64,000 nucleotides of DNA from positions 3,199,547 to 3,263,546 of the forward strand of contig NZ_LT605203.1 in the NCBI RefSeq assembly GCF_900089495.1. The letters are read 5' to 3'. Every line of letters starts with the position of its first letter. Position 1 is the stretch's first letter. The notes under the pieces are model-generated. The model was given only the letters and a program-made list of their open reading frames with translations, had not been told where the DNA came from and did not search any database. This document shows, piece by piece, positions 25,773 through 37,800 of the stretch. This stretch comes from Thiomonas sp. X19 (GTDB lineage Bacteria; Pseudomonadota; Gammaproteobacteria; Burkholderiales; Burkholderiaceae_C). Made by a program: the position numbers and the translations under genes.

Positions 25773-27937
25773 GGTCGTGCTCCCTGCCGAGTCGATGGCT
25801 GGCGGGCCAGTTGCTGCTTTGCTGCGGCGACGACATGCGCCGCATCCAATCCGAAATGCGCTTCAACGACCTTGCCCGGCGCCGACAAGCCAAACGTGCG
25901 CATGCCGAGGATGGCGCCGTGCTGCCCGACATAGCGCTCCCAGCCCAGGGGCGACGCGGCCTCGACCGAGACGCGCGCCGTCACGGCTGGCGGCAGCACG
26001 CTGTCGCGGTAGGCCTGGCTCTCGCGCTCGAACAACTCCCACGACGGCATGCTGATGACGCGGGCCTTGATGCCTGCGCGCATCAGTTCTTCGCGAGCGG
26101 CGACGCACAGCGCCACTTCGCTGCCCGTCGCCAGCAGCAGCACGTCGGGCTGGCCATCGGCCGCGTCGGCCAGCACATAGGCGCCGCGCGCGAGGCCCGT
26201 GGCGCTGGCGTAGATGCTGCGGTCGAGCGTGGGCAGCGCCTGGCGTGTCAGCACCAGGCTGACCGGCCGGTCCGTGATCCGCATGATGACCTTCCACGCC
26301 TCCATCACTTCATTCGCATCGGCCGGGCGCAGCAGCACCATGCCGGGCATCGCCCGAAACGATGCGAGCTGCTCGATCGGCTGGTGCGTCGGCCCGTCTT
26401 CTCCCATGCTGATGGAGTCGTGGGTCCAGAGATAGATCACCGGAATGCCCATCATGGCGCTGAGTCGGATGGCGCCTCGGCAGTAGTCGGTGAAGACGAG
26501 GAAGCTGGCGGCGAAGGGGCGAAGTTTCGACAAGGACAGCCCGTTGGCAACGGCGCACATCGCATGCTCCCGAACGCCGAAATGAAGGTTGCGGCCCGCA
26601 TAGGCATGGGCCCTGTCGGTGTGATCGGAGGGGGGCTCGAGGTCGCCGGCGAAGTCGAAAGTCAGATGGGTTTTTGTCGATGGCGCCAGGTCAGCCGCAC
26701 CGCCGAGCAACCAGGGCATGTGTGCGGCGATGGCGTTCAACACCTTGCCCGAGGCGTCACGCGTGGCGATGCCCTTGGGGTCGGCCGCGAAACTCGGCAG
26801 GGCGCGGTTCCAGCCGTCGGGCAAGGCGCGGCGCTGCATCTGCGCGATTTGCAGCGCAAGGTCGGGGTACTGCGCCCGATAGGCCTCGAACTGCGCCGTC
26901 CAGCGGGCATGGGCGCTCGCGCCACGCTCGCCGAATTGCGCACCGAAGTGCGCCTGCACGCCGTCCGGAACGGCGAACTGCACGGTCGGATCGAAGCCGA
27001 AGAACTCCTTGGCGAGCCGCACTTCTTCGATCCCGAGCGGCTCGCCGTGAGCCTCCTTGGTGTCTTGCTTGTGCGGCGCCCCGTAACCAATATGGCTTTG
27101 CACGATGACGAGTGTCGGCCGGTCGTCGGTGTCGATAAAGCTCTGGAAACTGCGTGTCAGAGCATCGAGGTCGTTCGCGTCGGCAACGCGAACGACCTGC
27201 CAGCCGTAGGCCTCGAAGCGCGCGCCGACATCCTCCGTGAAGGTGATCGAGGTCGAGCCTTCGATGCTGATGTGGTTGTCGTCGTAGATCCAGCACAGAT
27301 TGGCGAGCTTCAGATGGCCGGCGAGTGATGCCGCCTCGCTGCTGATGCCTTCCATCATGTCGCCATCGCCGCACAAGGCGTACACGTTGTGATCGAACAG
27401 CGCAAAGCCGGGGCGGTTGTAGGTGGCGGCGAGCCAGGCCGAAGCCATCGCCATGCCGACGCTGGTGGCTGCCCCCTGGCCGAGTGGTCCGGTGGTGGTC
27501 TCGACGCCCGCAGCCGCGCCAAATTCCGGGTGGCCGGTGCAGCAACTACCCGCCTGGCGAAACCGCTGTAGCTCGGCCATCGTGACGGCCTGCCCGTCAG
27601 GCTCTGCGTCCGTCGGGTCATCGCTCCCCGCCCTCGCCTTCACGCTGCACAGGAACAAGAGGCTGTAGAGCAAGGCCGAGGCGTGGCCGGCCGACAGCAC
27701 GAAACGGTCGCGGTTCGGCCAGTCCGGCGCGTTCGGGTCATAGCGTAGAAAGCGCTGCCACAGGCAGTAGGCGACGGGCGCTGCATCCAGCGGCGTGCCG
27801 GGGTGGCCGGAGTTCGCCTTCTGCACGGCGTCAATCGACAGCGTGCGCAGCGTGTTGATGCATCGCTGGTCGAGCTGCGCCGCGCCGCTCGCATCGTTGA
27901 CCTCGGCGCCGTGTTCACCCTGCGTGTGGCGGTTCAT
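25769..27937 (-). CDS. tkt: Transketolase
   Basis: 722 residues from ATG 27937 (GGAGAGG upstream, ATGA overlap with the preceding gene); the frame is open further upstream but family similarity starts here. Thiamine-diphosphate enzyme of the non-oxidative pentose phosphate path. N-terminal block [20 protein letters not shown]; ThDP motif begins [10 protein letters not shown] and continues to [15 protein letters not shown]; active-site blocks [40 protein letters not shown] and [10 protein letters not shown] are present. Length is slightly above the usual 660-690 owing to N-terminal and interdomain insertions. Translationally coupled to both neighbours. Confidence 0.97.
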   Translation of the reverse strand: MNRHTQGEHGAEVNDASGAAQLDQRCINTLRTLSIDAVQKANSGHPGTPLDAAPVAYCLWQRFLRYDPNAPDWPNRDRFVLSAGHASALLYSLLFLCSVKARAGSDDPTDAEPDGQAVTMAELQRFRQAGSCCTGHPEFGAAAGVETTTGPLGQGAATSVGMAMASAWLAATYNRPGFALFDHNVYALCGDGDMMEGISSEAASLAGHLKLANLCWIYDDNHISIEGSTSITFTEDVGARFEAYGWQVVRVADANDLDALTRSFQSFIDTDDRPTLVIVQSHIGYGAPHKQDTKEAHGEPLGIEEVRLAKEFFGFDPTVQFAVPDGVQAHFGAQFGERGASAHARWTAQFEAYRAQYPDLALQIAQMQRRALPDGWNRALPSFAADPKGIATRDASGKVLNAIAAHMPWLLGGAADLAPSTKTHLTFDFAGDLEPPSDHTDRAHAYAGRNLHFGVREHAMCAVANGLSLSKLRPFAASFLVFTDYCRGAIRLSAMMGIPVIYLWTHDSISMGEDGPTHQPIEQLASFRAMPGMVLLRPADANEVMEAWKVIMRITDRPVSLVLTRQALPTLDRSIYASATGLARGAYVLADAADGQPDVLLLATGSEVALCVAAREELMRAGIKARVISMPSWELFERESQAYRDSVLPPAVTARVSVEAASPLGWERYVGQHGAILGMRTFGLSAPGKVVEAHFGLDAAHVVAAAKQQLARQPSTRQGARP

Positions 27938-28887
27938 GGGGCCTCTCCGGCAATGGCATCGGTGCCGGCGACGCGCGCCGATCGCCCTCGCTCGAAGATG
28001 TCGATCCACGCGCGCAAGCGCCCGGCAATCTGCGCGGCCGCTTCAGCACGAGTCAGGGTCTGCCCCCGGTAACCAGCGACAGCATCCCAAAAGCTCGTGC
28101 GGCCCACGGCGAAGCCAATGAACCCTGGAACGCTGGCGGCGGTTACGAGCCAGCTTCGCACACTGGCTTCATCGGCGCCACGGCCCAGCACGATGCAGCC
28201 GACCGCGTCGCGTCCATCGCGCCGCACCGTTTCAACCATCCGTACGCAATCGCCACGATCGGCGAGGCCCTCGATCTTCCAGACGTCGGGTTCAATCCCC
28301 GCGTCCTGCAAGGCGCGGATGGACTCGACCATGAGCTGCGGGCGCATGTTCAAGTCGTAGGCCGCCCGGTCACCGTTCAGGCCGGCGAGTTGCTGCTCGG
28401 TGGCCGGCACAAGCAGTTCGAACATGAATCGGCGACCGCTTGTTTGACAGACATCCGAGAGCTGCTTCAAGCGCGCGACCTGGCGCAAGTTCATCGCGCG
28501 GTCGCCCTGCGGGTTGTAGCGGACCAGCACTTTGGCGAAAGTCGGGTCGAAGACATCGATATGGCTGGCGAAGTCGGCTCCGTATTCAAACTTGAATTCG
28601 TCCGATCCGCTGCGCTCGGTTGAAAGCGCCGTGGTGAAGCCGCGCCGGTGCGCGTCTCGCAGAATGTTGGCGCCGAACTCTTCGTCGACCAGGAGACCCG
28701 CCGATCCGCTTGGCACGCCGGCCTCCAATGCAAGCTGGAAGCCCTCATAAATGAGCTGTTTGCTGTCGCAGACTTGGTCGCGCTGGAGTGCGGACAGCGG
28801 CGGTTCGAAGTGGAACATCCCTGTGACGTAGGAATGACGATGGTCGAATGGCAGCAGATAGAGCGCTTTGTCGTAGCCGGGTTTCAT
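27934..28887 (-). CDS. DUF2090-family aldolase-like protein (IolC C-terminal type)
   Basis: 317 residues from ATG 28887, which overlaps the pgi stop and has AAGGAG eight bases upstream. The opening [20 protein letters not shown] and the later [22 protein letters not shown]-type strands and [18 protein letters not shown] match DUF2090, a TIM-barrel family related to class I aldolases. It is known as the second half of some 5-dehydro-2-deoxygluconokinase proteins and as 2-deoxy-5-keto-gluconate-6-phosphate aldolase. The kinase half is absent and no inositol genes are nearby. In a pentose-phosphate operon it may act on another phosphorylated sugar acid or ketose; substrate unknown. Confidence 0.82.
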   Translation of the reverse strand: MKPGYDKALYLLPFDHRHSYVTGMFHFEPPLSALQRDQVCDSKQLIYEGFQLALEAGVPSGSAGLLVDEEFGANILRDAHRRGFTTALSTERSGSDEFKFEYGADFASHIDVFDPTFAKVLVRYNPQGDRAMNLRQVARLKQLSDVCQTSGRRFMFELLVPATEQQLAGLNGDRAAYDLNMRPQLMVESIRALQDAGIEPDVWKIEGLADRGDCVRMVETVRRDGRDAVGCIVLGRGADEASVRSWLVTAASVPGFIGFAVGRTSFWDAVAGYRGQTLTRAEAAAQIAGRLRAWIDIFERGRSARVAGTDAIAGEAP

Positions 28888-30569
28888 GACGACTCCTTGC
28901 GTTGGCGTTGGTAGCGGCGCATCAATGCGTTGGTCGAGCTGTCGTGGGTGAGCGGCGCGTTGCTGGTGTCGGCCAATTCCGTCACGATGCGCTGCGCCAG
29001 AACCTTGCCCAGCTCGACGCCCCACTGGTCGAACGAATCAATGTTCCAGATGATTCCCTGCGTGAAGACGCTGTGCTCGTACAGCGCCACCAGGGCTCCA
29101 AGTGTGTGCGGAGTCAGCCGCTCGGCCAGCAGGGTATTGCTCGGGTGGTTGCCCTCGCACACGCGCTGCGCGACCTGCGCCTCGGCCACGCCCTCGGCCT
29201 TCAGCGCTTGTTCCGTCTTGCCGAACGCAAGGGCCTCGGTCTGGGCAAACAGGTTGGCCATCAACAAGTCGTGCTGATGGCCCCGTGGATTTTGGCTGTG
29301 GACAAAGCCGATGAAGTCGCACGCCACCAGCCGCGTGCCCTGGTGCAGCAACTGGAAGAACGAGTGCTGGCCATTGGTGCCGGGTTCGCCCCAGACGATG
29401 GGCGAGGTCGCCGTGCTGACCTGCTGTCCAGCGGCCGTGACATGCTTGCCGTTGCTCTCCATGGTCAATTGTTGCAGGTAGGCGGGTAAGCGTTTGAGAT
29501 CGTGGTCGTAGGGCAGCACGGCCAGCGTCTCGGCACCGAGGAAGTTGTTGTTCCAAATGGCCAGCAGGCCCAGCAGCACGGGCATATTGCGGGCAAGCGG
29601 GGTGCGTTGGAAATGCTCGTCCATGGCGCGGAATCCAGCCAGCATGGCGCGAAAATGTTCCGGCCCGATCGCAATCATGGTGACGAGGCCGATGGCTGAA
29701 TCCATCGAGTAGCGGCCACCGACCCAATCCCAAAGCGCGAACATATGCGCAGGGTCAATGCCGAAAGCCGCAACCGCCTCGGCGTTGCTCGAGACGGCGA
29801 CGAAATGGCTGGCAACTGCACGCTCGTCTCCGATCTGGCCCAGGCTCCAGGCACGCGCGGCATGCGCATTGGTCAGCGTGTCGAAGGTGCGAAAGCTCTT
29901 GGAGCAGACGATGAAGACGGTTTCAGCGGCATCGAGGCCGCATGTCGCTTCGGCCAGGTCGTTGGGATCGATATTGGAGACGAAGCGCATGCGCAGTCCA
30001 GCCTGGCTGTAGTGTCGCAGCGCTTCGCAGGCCATCACCGGGCCGAGATCGGAGCCGCCAATGCCGATGTTGATCACATTGCGAATGGGTTTGCCCGTGT
30101 GGCCGAGCCACTGGCCGCTGCGAATCCGGTCCGCGAAGGCCGCCATGCGGTCGAGCACGGCATGGACTTCGGGCACGACATTGACGCCGTCGACGACGAT
30201 GCGCTCGCCGGCCGGAGCGCGCAGCGCCGTATGCAGCGCGGCGCGCTTCTCGGTCGCGTTGACCGGATCGCCACGGAACATTGCATCCATGCGCCCGCGC
30301 AGGCCGCAGCGTTGGGCCAACTCGACCAGCAGCTCAAGCGTCTCGTCGGTCATCCGGTTTTTCGAGTAGTCGAGGTAAAGCCCTGCCGCTTCGACATGCA
30401 GGCGTTCGCCGCGCTGCGGGTCATCGGCGAAATACTGGCGCAGATGCCGCTCGCCAAGGGTGTGATGGTGCTCGACGAGTGCCTGCCAAGCGGGAAGCTG
30501 GGTCAGCGGTTGCGCCGGTGGCCGTGCTTGCAGCGGCGCCGATGGCATGGGAAGCTCGGCGCGGCTCAT
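28884..30569 (-). CDS. pgi: Glucose-6-phosphate isomerase
   Basis: 561 residues from ATG 30569, coupled to the transaldolase stop (ATGA). Interconverts glucose-6-phosphate and fructose-6-phosphate. Family signatures: [18 protein letters not shown], the phosphate-binding [35 protein letters not shown], catalytic Glu in [20 protein letters not shown], and the C-terminal Lys region with [13 protein letters not shown]. Full length with about 30 extra Pro/Ala-rich N-terminal residues. With Zwf it allows fructose-6-phosphate made by Tal/Tkt to be recycled, i.e. a cyclic pentose phosphate route. Confidence 0.97.
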   Translation of the reverse strand: MSRAELPMPSAPLQARPPAQPLTQLPAWQALVEHHHTLGERHLRQYFADDPQRGERLHVEAAGLYLDYSKNRMTDETLELLVELAQRCGLRGRMDAMFRGDPVNATEKRAALHTALRAPAGERIVVDGVNVVPEVHAVLDRMAAFADRIRSGQWLGHTGKPIRNVINIGIGGSDLGPVMACEALRHYSQAGLRMRFVSNIDPNDLAEATCGLDAAETVFIVCSKSFRTFDTLTNAHAARAWSLGQIGDERAVASHFVAVSSNAEAVAAFGIDPAHMFALWDWVGGRYSMDSAIGLVTMIAIGPEHFRAMLAGFRAMDEHFQRTPLARNMPVLLGLLAIWNNNFLGAETLAVLPYDHDLKRLPAYLQQLTMESNGKHVTAAGQQVSTATSPIVWGEPGTNGQHSFFQLLHQGTRLVACDFIGFVHSQNPRGHQHDLLMANLFAQTEALAFGKTEQALKAEGVAEAQVAQRVCEGNHPSNTLLAERLTPHTLGALVALYEHSVFTQGIIWNIDSFDQWGVELGKVLAQRIVTELADTSNAPLTHDSSTNALMRRYQRQRKESS

Positions 30570-31657
30570 GGCGCGCTGGCCTGCGTGAGCTGCGCCGTCT
30601 TGGTGCTGATGGCTTGCAACAGTTGACGCCACGAGGCGGCAAACGCCTCGGCGCCTTCACGCTGCAGGCGCTCGGCCAGGGCATCGGGGTCGATGCCTTG
30701 GCGGCCGCAGTCCGCAAGCACGGCTTCGGCGTCGCCTCCATCCGGCGGCAGCATGTGCCTGACTTGGCCGTGATCGGCAAAAGCGAGCAGGGTTTTTTCG
30801 GGCATGGTGTTGATGGTGCGCGGGGCAGCCAGAGCCTCGACATACAAGGTATCGGGCGCCGCCGGGTCTTTTGTTCCGGTGCTGGCCCACAACAAGCGCT
30901 GCGCGCGCGCTCCGGCGCCCGCCAGCTTTTGCCAGCGGGGTGAGGCTAGCAATGCGCAGTAGGCTTGATAGGTTTGCATCGCCACGGCGATGCCGAGGCG
31001 GTTGCGCAGCTGCGGCGGGATCGTGTCTTTCACCGCGACATCCCAGCGGCTGATGAAGAGCGACGCGACCGAGCCGACGTTCGGGTCGAGCCCGGCCTGG
31101 ATGCGCCGCTCGACGCCGCGCAGGTAGGCCTCGGCCGCAGCCAGGTACTGCTTGCACGAGAACAGCAGCGTGACGTTCACCGCAAGACCGGCAAAGATGG
31201 ACGCTTCGATTGCCGCAAGGCCTTCGATGGTCCCCGGGATCTTGATGAACAGATTGGGGCGATCGGCGCGCGCATGCAGTTCTGCCGCTTGCTCGATGGT
31301 GTTCGCGGCGTCGTGGGCCAGCAGTGGCGACACCTCCAGCGAGACCCAGCCGTCAACACCCGCGCTTGCGTCAAAGATGGGACGGAACAGGTCGGCCGCT
31401 TGCGTCAGGTCTTCGAGCGCCAATGCAAAAAACAGGCTGTCGTCCGATTGACCCTTGCGGGCCCCGCTGCGAATGGCCTCGTCGTAGGCGGTGGAGTGGC
31501 CGATGGCATGCTCGAAAATCGTCGGGTTCGAAGTCAGTCCGGTCACGGCCAAGTCGCGGATATAGCGTGCCAATGTGCCGCTGCGGAGAAGCTCGCGCGT
31601 GATGTTGTCGAGCCAGAGGCTTTGGCCGAGATCGTGCAGTTTTTGGGTGGGGTTCAT
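30566..31657 (-). CDS. tal: Transaldolase
   Basis: 363 residues, the longer transaldolase subfamily found beside pgi, zwf and gnd in many bacteria and cyanobacteria. N-terminal [53 protein letters not shown], and the Schiff-base lysine in [17 protein letters not shown] (Lys near residue 138). The following strands VNVTLLFSC and [10 protein letters not shown] are typical. AGGAG precedes the ATG, which overlaps the HAD gene stop by 4 bp. It transfers a dihydroxyacetone unit between sedoheptulose-7-phosphate and glyceraldehyde-3-phosphate. Confidence 0.97.
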   Translation of the reverse strand: MNPTQKLHDLGQSLWLDNITRELLRSGTLARYIRDLAVTGLTSNPTIFEHAIGHSTAYDEAIRSGARKGQSDDSLFFALALEDLTQAADLFRPIFDASAGVDGWVSLEVSPLLAHDAANTIEQAAELHARADRPNLFIKIPGTIEGLAAIEASIFAGLAVNVTLLFSCKQYLAAAEAYLRGVERRIQAGLDPNVGSVASLFISRWDVAVKDTIPPQLRNRLGIAVAMQTYQAYCALLASPRWQKLAGAGARAQRLLWASTGTKDPAAPDTLYVEALAAPRTINTMPEKTLLAFADHGQVRHMLPPDGGDAEAVLADCGRQGIDPDALAERLQREGAEAFAASWRQLLQAISTKTAQLTQASAP

Positions 31658-32367
31658 GGTGACTCCTGTTCTGTGCTGCCGGCTGGTTTTGGCTCCAGTA
31701 GCGCGGTGAGATCGACGGCCAGCAAATCACCGATGCAATCCAGGCTGATGTCAGCCTTCGGATAGTTCGCGATGTTGTCGGGGTCGTTGGCGTAATGGCC
31801 CTGGCGCGGAAAAACGGTTGTCAGGCGTTCGCCAAGGCTTTGCTTCATGGTCGCGAGGATGCGCAGCTTGTCATCGACCATCACGTAGTGCTGCGCCGGG
31901 TAGCGCTGTTGCACGGCGTCGAGCATGAGCTCCTTGTGGAGATAGATCAGCACGCGGCCCTCCACGGCGTGCCACAAGCCGGAGCGCTGCACCTTGCGCG
32001 GTTGGAACACGACATCGCCATCCGTCAGTAGCACGGTCGGGCCGAAACGTTGCAGCCGTTCGATGACGCGCAGCGCGCCGGCATAGAGCCGGTCGGCGAA
32101 TGGGTAATCGATCAGGAAGGTGGACATTTCCAGCAGCCGCGGATCGCTCAATGCATCCCGCAGCTCATCCATGCGGTAGCGCTGCAAGGCACCCAGGTAA
32201 TCGGCATAGCCCAGTTCACTGCGCAACTGCTCGAAGAGAACCCAGTAGCGTTCGGCGCTGACGCGGCCGAACGTGCGCTCCAGGTGCTGCCGGAGATCGT
32301 CGATGACACGGTCGTTGTCGAGCAGCGTGTTGTCGACATCCAGCAGAAAAACGACGTCATGGTCCAT
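31654..32367 (-). CDS. HAD-superfamily hydrolase
   Basis: 237 residues. Motif I is FLLDVDNTLLDND at the very N-terminus (nucleophile Asp, then Asp+2 replaced in spacing as DxDNT), motif II Thr in VLLTDGDVVF, motif III Lys region IYLHKELMLDAV, motif IV VMVDDKLRILATM. A helical cap lies between motifs I and II, as in class I phosphatases of the phosphoglycolate or beta-phosphoglucomutase type. It sits between zwf and tal with overlaps of 4 bp or gaps of 4 bp, so it most likely acts on a sugar phosphate of the same pathway (inference). Nothing in it resembles 6-phosphogluconolactonase. Confidence 0.85.
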   Translation of the reverse strand: MDHDVVFLLDVDNTLLDNDRVIDDLRQHLERTFGRVSAERYWVLFEQLRSELGYADYLGALQRYRMDELRDALSDPRLLEMSTFLIDYPFADRLYAGALRVIERLQRFGPTVLLTDGDVVFQPRKVQRSGLWHAVEGRVLIYLHKELMLDAVQQRYPAQHYVMVDDKLRILATMKQSLGERLTTVFPRQGHYANDPDNIANYPKADISLDCIGDLLAVDLTALLEPKPAGSTEQESP

Positions 32368-32371
32368 GGCA

Positions 32372-33781
32372 TCAACCCTCGGCTTCAGGGTTGTGCCAGC
32401 CGCCGTCGGCCGCGATCAGGCGGTCGGCCTCTCGCGGTCCCCAGCTGCCGGGCGGGTAGGCGATGGCGCGCGGATGCTTGATGAGCACCGGCTCGACCAC
32501 TGCCCAGGCTGCCTCGACAGCCTCTTCGCTGGTGAACAGCGCGTTGTCGCCGGCCATGGCGCCGGTGAGCAGGCGCTCATAGGGCGTTTCTTCGCCCGCC
32601 TCATCTTCGACGAGGATCAGTTCGTGCTGCTCTCCCACATCATCCTTGCCAGGGCGTTTGACGCGGGCGGCCAGGGCAATCAGCGAGGTTGGCGACAGCC
32701 GAAAGCGCAGATGGTTGGTCTGCGCGCCCGTGGCCACGGCGTCCGCGAACAGCGCCAGGGACGGCGGTTGCAGCCTGACCAGCACCTCGCAGCTGGTCAC
32801 TGGCAGTTGCTTGCCCGCACGCAAATACCAGGGCACGCCCGCCCATCGCTTGACGTTGATGTGCAGGCGCATCGCGCAATAGGTTTCGACATCCGAATCT
32901 TTCGCGACCTGCGGCTCATCGCGGTAAGTCGCGTACTGGCCACGCACCATGTCGGCCGGGCGCAAGGGCCGCATCGCCTTGAAAACCTTGAGCTTCTCGC
33001 TGTTGACGGCCGCGAAGTCGCGTCGCGCCGGGGGTTCCATGGCGAGCAGCGCGGCGATCTGGAAGAGATGGTTCTGAATGACGTCGCGCAGGCAGCCGGC
33101 GCTCTCGTAAAAACGACCGCGCCCAAGCACGCCGAAATCCTCGGCAAGCGTGATCTGCACGCTCGCCACATGCTTGCGGTTCCAGATGGGTTCGAGGAAG
33201 GAATTGGCGAAGCGCAGGTAGAGAATGTTCATGATCGCTTCCTTGCCCAGGAAGTGATCGATGCGAAAGATGGCATCGCTGGAAAAGGCGTCGGCCGCGA
33301 CGCGGTTGAGTTCGCGCGCGGAGGCCAGGTCGCGGCCGAATGGCTTCTCGACGATGACGCGCCCCTGTGCCGCCAGCCCTGCTTTGCTCAGGCCACGGAT
33401 GACGGTGGAGAACAGCGTGGGTGGAATGGCCAGGTAGTGCGTGGGCCGCTGGGACGCTCCGAGCGCGAGCTTGAGTTGGGCATAGGTACCGGCGTCGTTG
33501 TAGTCGCCGCTGACGTACTGCAGTTGCGACAACAACTGGGCGAGCGCTGACGCGTCGTCCACGGCGCCGGCGCGCTCGATGCTTTGCTGTGCACGGGCGC
33601 GCAGCTGCCCGATGGTCGAAGGCGAGGAGGCGACGCCGATCACCGGCCCATTCAGCGCGCCGCTCTTGCGCATGGCATAGAGCGCCGGAAAAATCATTTT
33701 GTCGGCGAGATCGCCAGTCACGCCGAAAACGACCAGCGCATCCGACGGCAGGGCTGCAGCGCGAGAAGAATCGTCATGCAT
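32372..33781 (-). CDS. zwf: Glucose-6-phosphate 1-dehydrogenase
   Basis: 469 residues from ATG 33781, one base after the gnd stop; the frame is open 34 codons further but lacks family sequence. Oxidises glucose-6-phosphate to 6-phosphogluconolactone with NAD(P)+. The dinucleotide loop is [18 protein letters not shown] (the family more often has GASGDL), [11 protein letters not shown] gives the substrate/cofactor Lys, and the active-site signature [14 protein letters not shown] is intact. Slightly shorter than the E. coli enzyme (491). Cofactor preference cannot be told from the loop alone. Confidence 0.96.
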   Translation of the reverse strand: MHDDSSRAAALPSDALVVFGVTGDLADKMIFPALYAMRKSGALNGPVIGVASSPSTIGQLRARAQQSIERAGAVDDASALAQLLSQLQYVSGDYNDAGTYAQLKLALGASQRPTHYLAIPPTLFSTVIRGLSKAGLAAQGRVIVEKPFGRDLASARELNRVAADAFSSDAIFRIDHFLGKEAIMNILYLRFANSFLEPIWNRKHVASVQITLAEDFGVLGRGRFYESAGCLRDVIQNHLFQIAALLAMEPPARRDFAAVNSEKLKVFKAMRPLRPADMVRGQYATYRDEPQVAKDSDVETYCAMRLHINVKRWAGVPWYLRAGKQLPVTSCEVLVRLQPPSLALFADAVATGAQTNHLRFRLSPTSLIALAARVKRPGKDDVGEQHELILVEDEAGEETPYERLLTGAMAGDNALFTSEEAVEAAWAVVEPVLIKHPRAIAYPPGSWGPREADRLIAADGGWHNPEAEG

Positions 33782-33782
33782 A

Positions 33783-34817
33783 TCAGGGCTTCGGCTTGGG
33801 CTCGCCGGAGGTGGGTTCGACATGGCCGCCGAATTCATGCCGCATGGATGACAGCACGCGGTTGGCGAAATCGGCTTGATCACGCGAGCTGAAACGTGCG
33901 TAGAGCGCAGCGCTCAGCACCGGCGCTGGCACCGCCTCGTCGATGGCAGCCTGAATCGTCCAGCGGCCTTCGCCGGAGTCGGAGACATGGCCCTGAAAGC
34001 TCGACAGCGCAGGATCTGCGGCCAGCGCTGCGGCGGTGAGGTCAAGCAGCCACGAACCGATGACGCTGCCGCGCCGCCAAACCTCGGCGATCTCCGGCAG
34101 GTCCATGTCGAACTGGTACATGGCGGGATTGCGCAGCGGGGTCGTCTCGGCATCGACAGCGTCGGGGCGTTTGCCGACATTGGCGTTGTGCAAAATATTC
34201 AGCCCTTCGGCATACGCGGCCATGATGCCGTATTCAATGCCGTTGTGAACCATCTTGACGAAATGCCCGGCGCCATGGGAGCCGCAGTGCAAATAGCCCT
34301 GTTCGGCGCTGCCTGCGCCTGGACTGCGCCCCGGGGTCGGGACGGCGGTGCCGACTCCGGGCGCCAGCGCCACGAACAACGGGTCGAGGTGCTGGACGGT
34401 GGCTGTCTCGCCACCGATCATCAGGCAATAGCCCCGGTCCAGCCCGGCAATGCCGCCACTGGTGCCCACGTCCACATAGTGCAAGCCAAGGGCACGCAGT
34501 GTGGCGGCGCGACGGATGTCGTCGCGGTAATAGGAATTGCCGCCGTCGATGACGATGTCGTGCCTGTCGAGCAGCGGCGTCAGCGCTGCCAGGGTCGCGT
34601 CGACCCCCGCTGCGGGCACCATCAGCCAGATCGTGCGCGGCGTGGATAGCGCCTGGACGAACTGCTGCATCGTCCCCGCGCCCTGGGCGCCCTCGCCCAT
34701 CAGTGGCTCGATGGCGGCAGCTTGCGTGTCGTGGACGACGCATGCGTGGCCCGCGCGCATCAGCCGGCGCGTCATATTGGCGCCCATGCGCCCAAGTCCA
34801 ATCATGCCGATTTGCAT
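33783..34817 (-). CDS. gnd: 6-phosphogluconate dehydrogenase, short (GndA/YqeC-type)
   Basis: 344 residues, the short, usually NAD-preferring class (about 300-350) as opposed to the 470-residue form. [20 protein letters not shown] is the Rossmann loop; [35 protein letters not shown] and the catalytic [20 protein letters not shown] (Lys and Asn) are all present. AAGGAA lies eight bases before the ATG. It oxidatively decarboxylates 6-phosphogluconate to ribulose-5-phosphate. The gene follows the GH94 gene by 18 bp. A gene for 6-phosphogluconolactonase is missing between zwf and gnd. Confidence 0.96.
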   Translation of the reverse strand: MQIGMIGLGRMGANMTRRLMRAGHACVVHDTQAAAIEPLMGEGAQGAGTMQQFVQALSTPRTIWLMVPAAGVDATLAALTPLLDRHDIVIDGGNSYYRDDIRRAATLRALGLHYVDVGTSGGIAGLDRGYCLMIGGETATVQHLDPLFVALAPGVGTAVPTPGRSPGAGSAEQGYLHCGSHGAGHFVKMVHNGIEYGIMAAYAEGLNILHNANVGKRPDAVDAETTPLRNPAMYQFDMDLPEIAEVWRRGSVIGSWLLDLTAAALAADPALSSFQGHVSDSGEGRWTIQAAIDEAVPAPVLSAALYARFSSRDQADFANRVLSSMRHEFGGHVEPTSGEPKPKP

Positions 34818-34835
34818 CGCAACATTCCTTGTTTT

Positions 34836-37800
34836 TCAGTTCGGTTCTTGTCGAGCTGGATACCGCACTTCGATCGCGTGCTCCAGACCGTCGTCAATCA
34901 ATGCAATGGCCGGCCCCGCCAGTTCGACACCATCCAGCGTCAGCCTCGGCTCAGCGTCAGTTGCGGCCGTTTGCTGCACGGTGATGTGGTAGGTGGTCTC
35001 CAGGTGGCGGTAATGCATCTGGAATGAAGTCCAGTCCCGAGGAATGCATGGGACGAGGCGCAGTTGGTCGCCGATGCGCTGCAGACCCAGCAAGGACTCG
35101 AGGATGAAGCGGTACATCCAGCCGGCCGAACCGGTGTACCAAGTCCAGCCGCCGCGGCCGGCATGCGGCGCGAATGCGTAGACGTCGGAGGCCATCACAT
35201 AAGGCTCTGTTTTGTAGACCGCAATGGCCTCGGGCGAGTCGGCGTGCCGAATCGGATTGAGCATGTTGAACAGATCCCAGGCACGTGCGGCATCACCAAG
35301 CGCCGCGAACGCCATGGCCACCCAAACGGCGCCGTGGGTGTACTGGCCGCCGTTCTCGCGGACGCCGCTGACGTAGCCCTGGATGTAGCCGGGGCTCGGA
35401 TCGGAGTGGTTGAAGGGCGGGGCCAGCAGCTCGATCAGCGCGGCGTCGCGGCGCACGAGCCGGGTATCGACAGCGCGCATGGCGCGGCGTGCGCGCGTTG
35501 CTTCAGCGGCGCCGGACAATACGGCCCAACTCTGGGCGATGGAGTCGATCTGACACTCGGTATTGCTCGACGTGCCAAGCGGCGAGCCATCGTCGAACCA
35601 ACCGCGACGGTACCAGTCGCCATCCCAGCAGCTTTGTTCGATGGCGTTGCGCAGGCGAGTGGCCTCGCTTGTGCAACGCTCGACGAAGACAACATCGCCA
35701 CGTTGCCGCGCCAGTTCGCCGAACTGTGTGAGAACGCCATGCAGGAAGAAACCAAGCCAGACGCTTTCCCCTTTGCCTCCCACGCCGACCAGGTTCATGC
35801 CGTCGTTCCAGTCGCCCGAGCCCATCAGCGGCAAGCCATGCTCGCCGAAGCGCAAACCATGCTCGATGGCGCGCACGCAATGTGCGTAAAGACTTGCGGT
35901 CTGCCTGGACGTTGTGGGCAAGGCGTAGTCGGACACCGCATCGGCCTTGAGGGCGGCGCCGTCGATGAAAGGCACGGTTTCATCGAGTACACCGGCGTCG
36001 CCGGTGACACCGACATAGCGGCATGTCGCCAACGGCAGCCACAGGTAGTCGTCCGAGCAGCGCGTACGGATGCCGCGACCCGACGGCGGATGCCACCAGT
36101 GCTGAACGTCGCCTTCGGGAAACTGGCGTGACGCACTGCGGAGCAAATGCGCGCGCACCAAATCCGGTGTGGCATGGACCAGCGCCATCACATCCTGCAA
36201 CTGATCGCGAAAACCGAAGGCGCCACTCGATTGATAGAACGCCGTGCGCGCCCAGAGCCGACACGAAAGAATCTGATAGACGAGCCAGCCGTTGGTCAGC
36301 ACGTCGAGCGCCCGGTCCGGCGTTTCGACCTGCACGGCACCAAGCGTCTGCGCCCAGTACTGCTTCACGGCGTCGAGTGCGCCTTGTGCTGGCGCGGATC
36401 CGCGCCAGCGCTGCACGAGGCTGGCTGCAGCCGCTTCGCCTTGCGCTGCGCCGAGTCGAAAGATCAGCTCGCCCGTCTGGCCCGCCGCCAAGGTGATCGG
36501 CATCCGGACGGCGGCACAGGGATCGAGCGCAACGCCGACGACACCCGAGAGCAGCGTCTGCGACATCGCGGCTGGATGACGCAGCGTGCCGTTGCGCCCG
36601 AGGAAGGCCAGGCGGTCACCGCACACGCTGGCGTTGGCGATGCCGTCCACATCCAGCATGGCCACCCGGCCGGCGAAGTCGGCGTTGTAGGGGTTGCGGG
36701 CGAATACGGCGCCGCTGCTGGCGTCAATCTCCGTTCTCACCTGCATGCAGGTCTTGGCGCGCTCATCGCCAAGCACCCATTCCACATAGGCCGTGACCGA
36801 AAGCCGGCGTGCGTCGGCCGAAGCATTGTGCAACTTCAGCACGGCAAATTTGACTGGCGCGTCGATCGCCACGTACACACTGAGAACCGAGTCAATGCTG
36901 TTTTCGCTGTGCTCGAACACGCTGTAGCCAAAACCGTGCCGTGTCACATATGGCGTGGCGCCTGCCGTCGGCAGCAGTGTGGGCGACCAGAACTGGCCGC
37001 TGTCCTCGTCGCGGATGTAATACGCCTCGGTATTGGCATCACCAACCGGATCGTTCGACCACGGTGTGAGGCGAAACGCTTGCGCGTTCTCGCTCCAGGT
37101 GTTCGCGCTGCCGCTCTCCGAAATGAGACTGCCGAATGACGGATTGGCCAACACATTGATCCAGGGCGCAGGCGTCATCTGCCCCGGCGTGATCGTGATC
37201 ACGTACTCGCGTCCATCGGGGCTGAACCCGCCCAAGCCGCAGTCCAACAACAAATCGCGCGCAGGCGTCTGCATGGGCGGCGCCACTGGCGCCGGGCGCA
37301 AGGACTTGGTCGCGTTGTCGGCATTGCCCGCGAGGCGATCTGCAGCGGCTGGCGGCGGGGCTTCGGCCGCGCACCGGCTGGCGAGTTGCTGCGACAAGGA
37401 GCCTTCGCCATCGCGCATCACGACGCGCGATGCCGTTTGCAGAAGAATGAGGTCGGACGGCGCCACTTTGTCGGCGTCGCGCATCCATAGCCCACCCGGC
37501 TGATCCATCAGTTCAGCCGTGTTGCATGCCTTGCTCGAACGCAGGAGCAGCGCGTGCAGATCAGCCAGGTTCGCGGTGTGACCGTCGCCTTCACACAGAA
37601 AGAGCGTATCCACCTTCAAGCCGTGCCACCGCCAATACGCATGCGCCCGGACGAACTCCCTGACCAAATCGCAATGGGTCGGGCACCTCACCTGCAGCAG
37701 CGCGATCGGTAAATCACCCGAAATCGAATACGCCCATAATCCCGATTGCCCCTGGTTGTTGCGCGCGATGATGTCCGGGCCGGCACGCATGGATGCGTTG

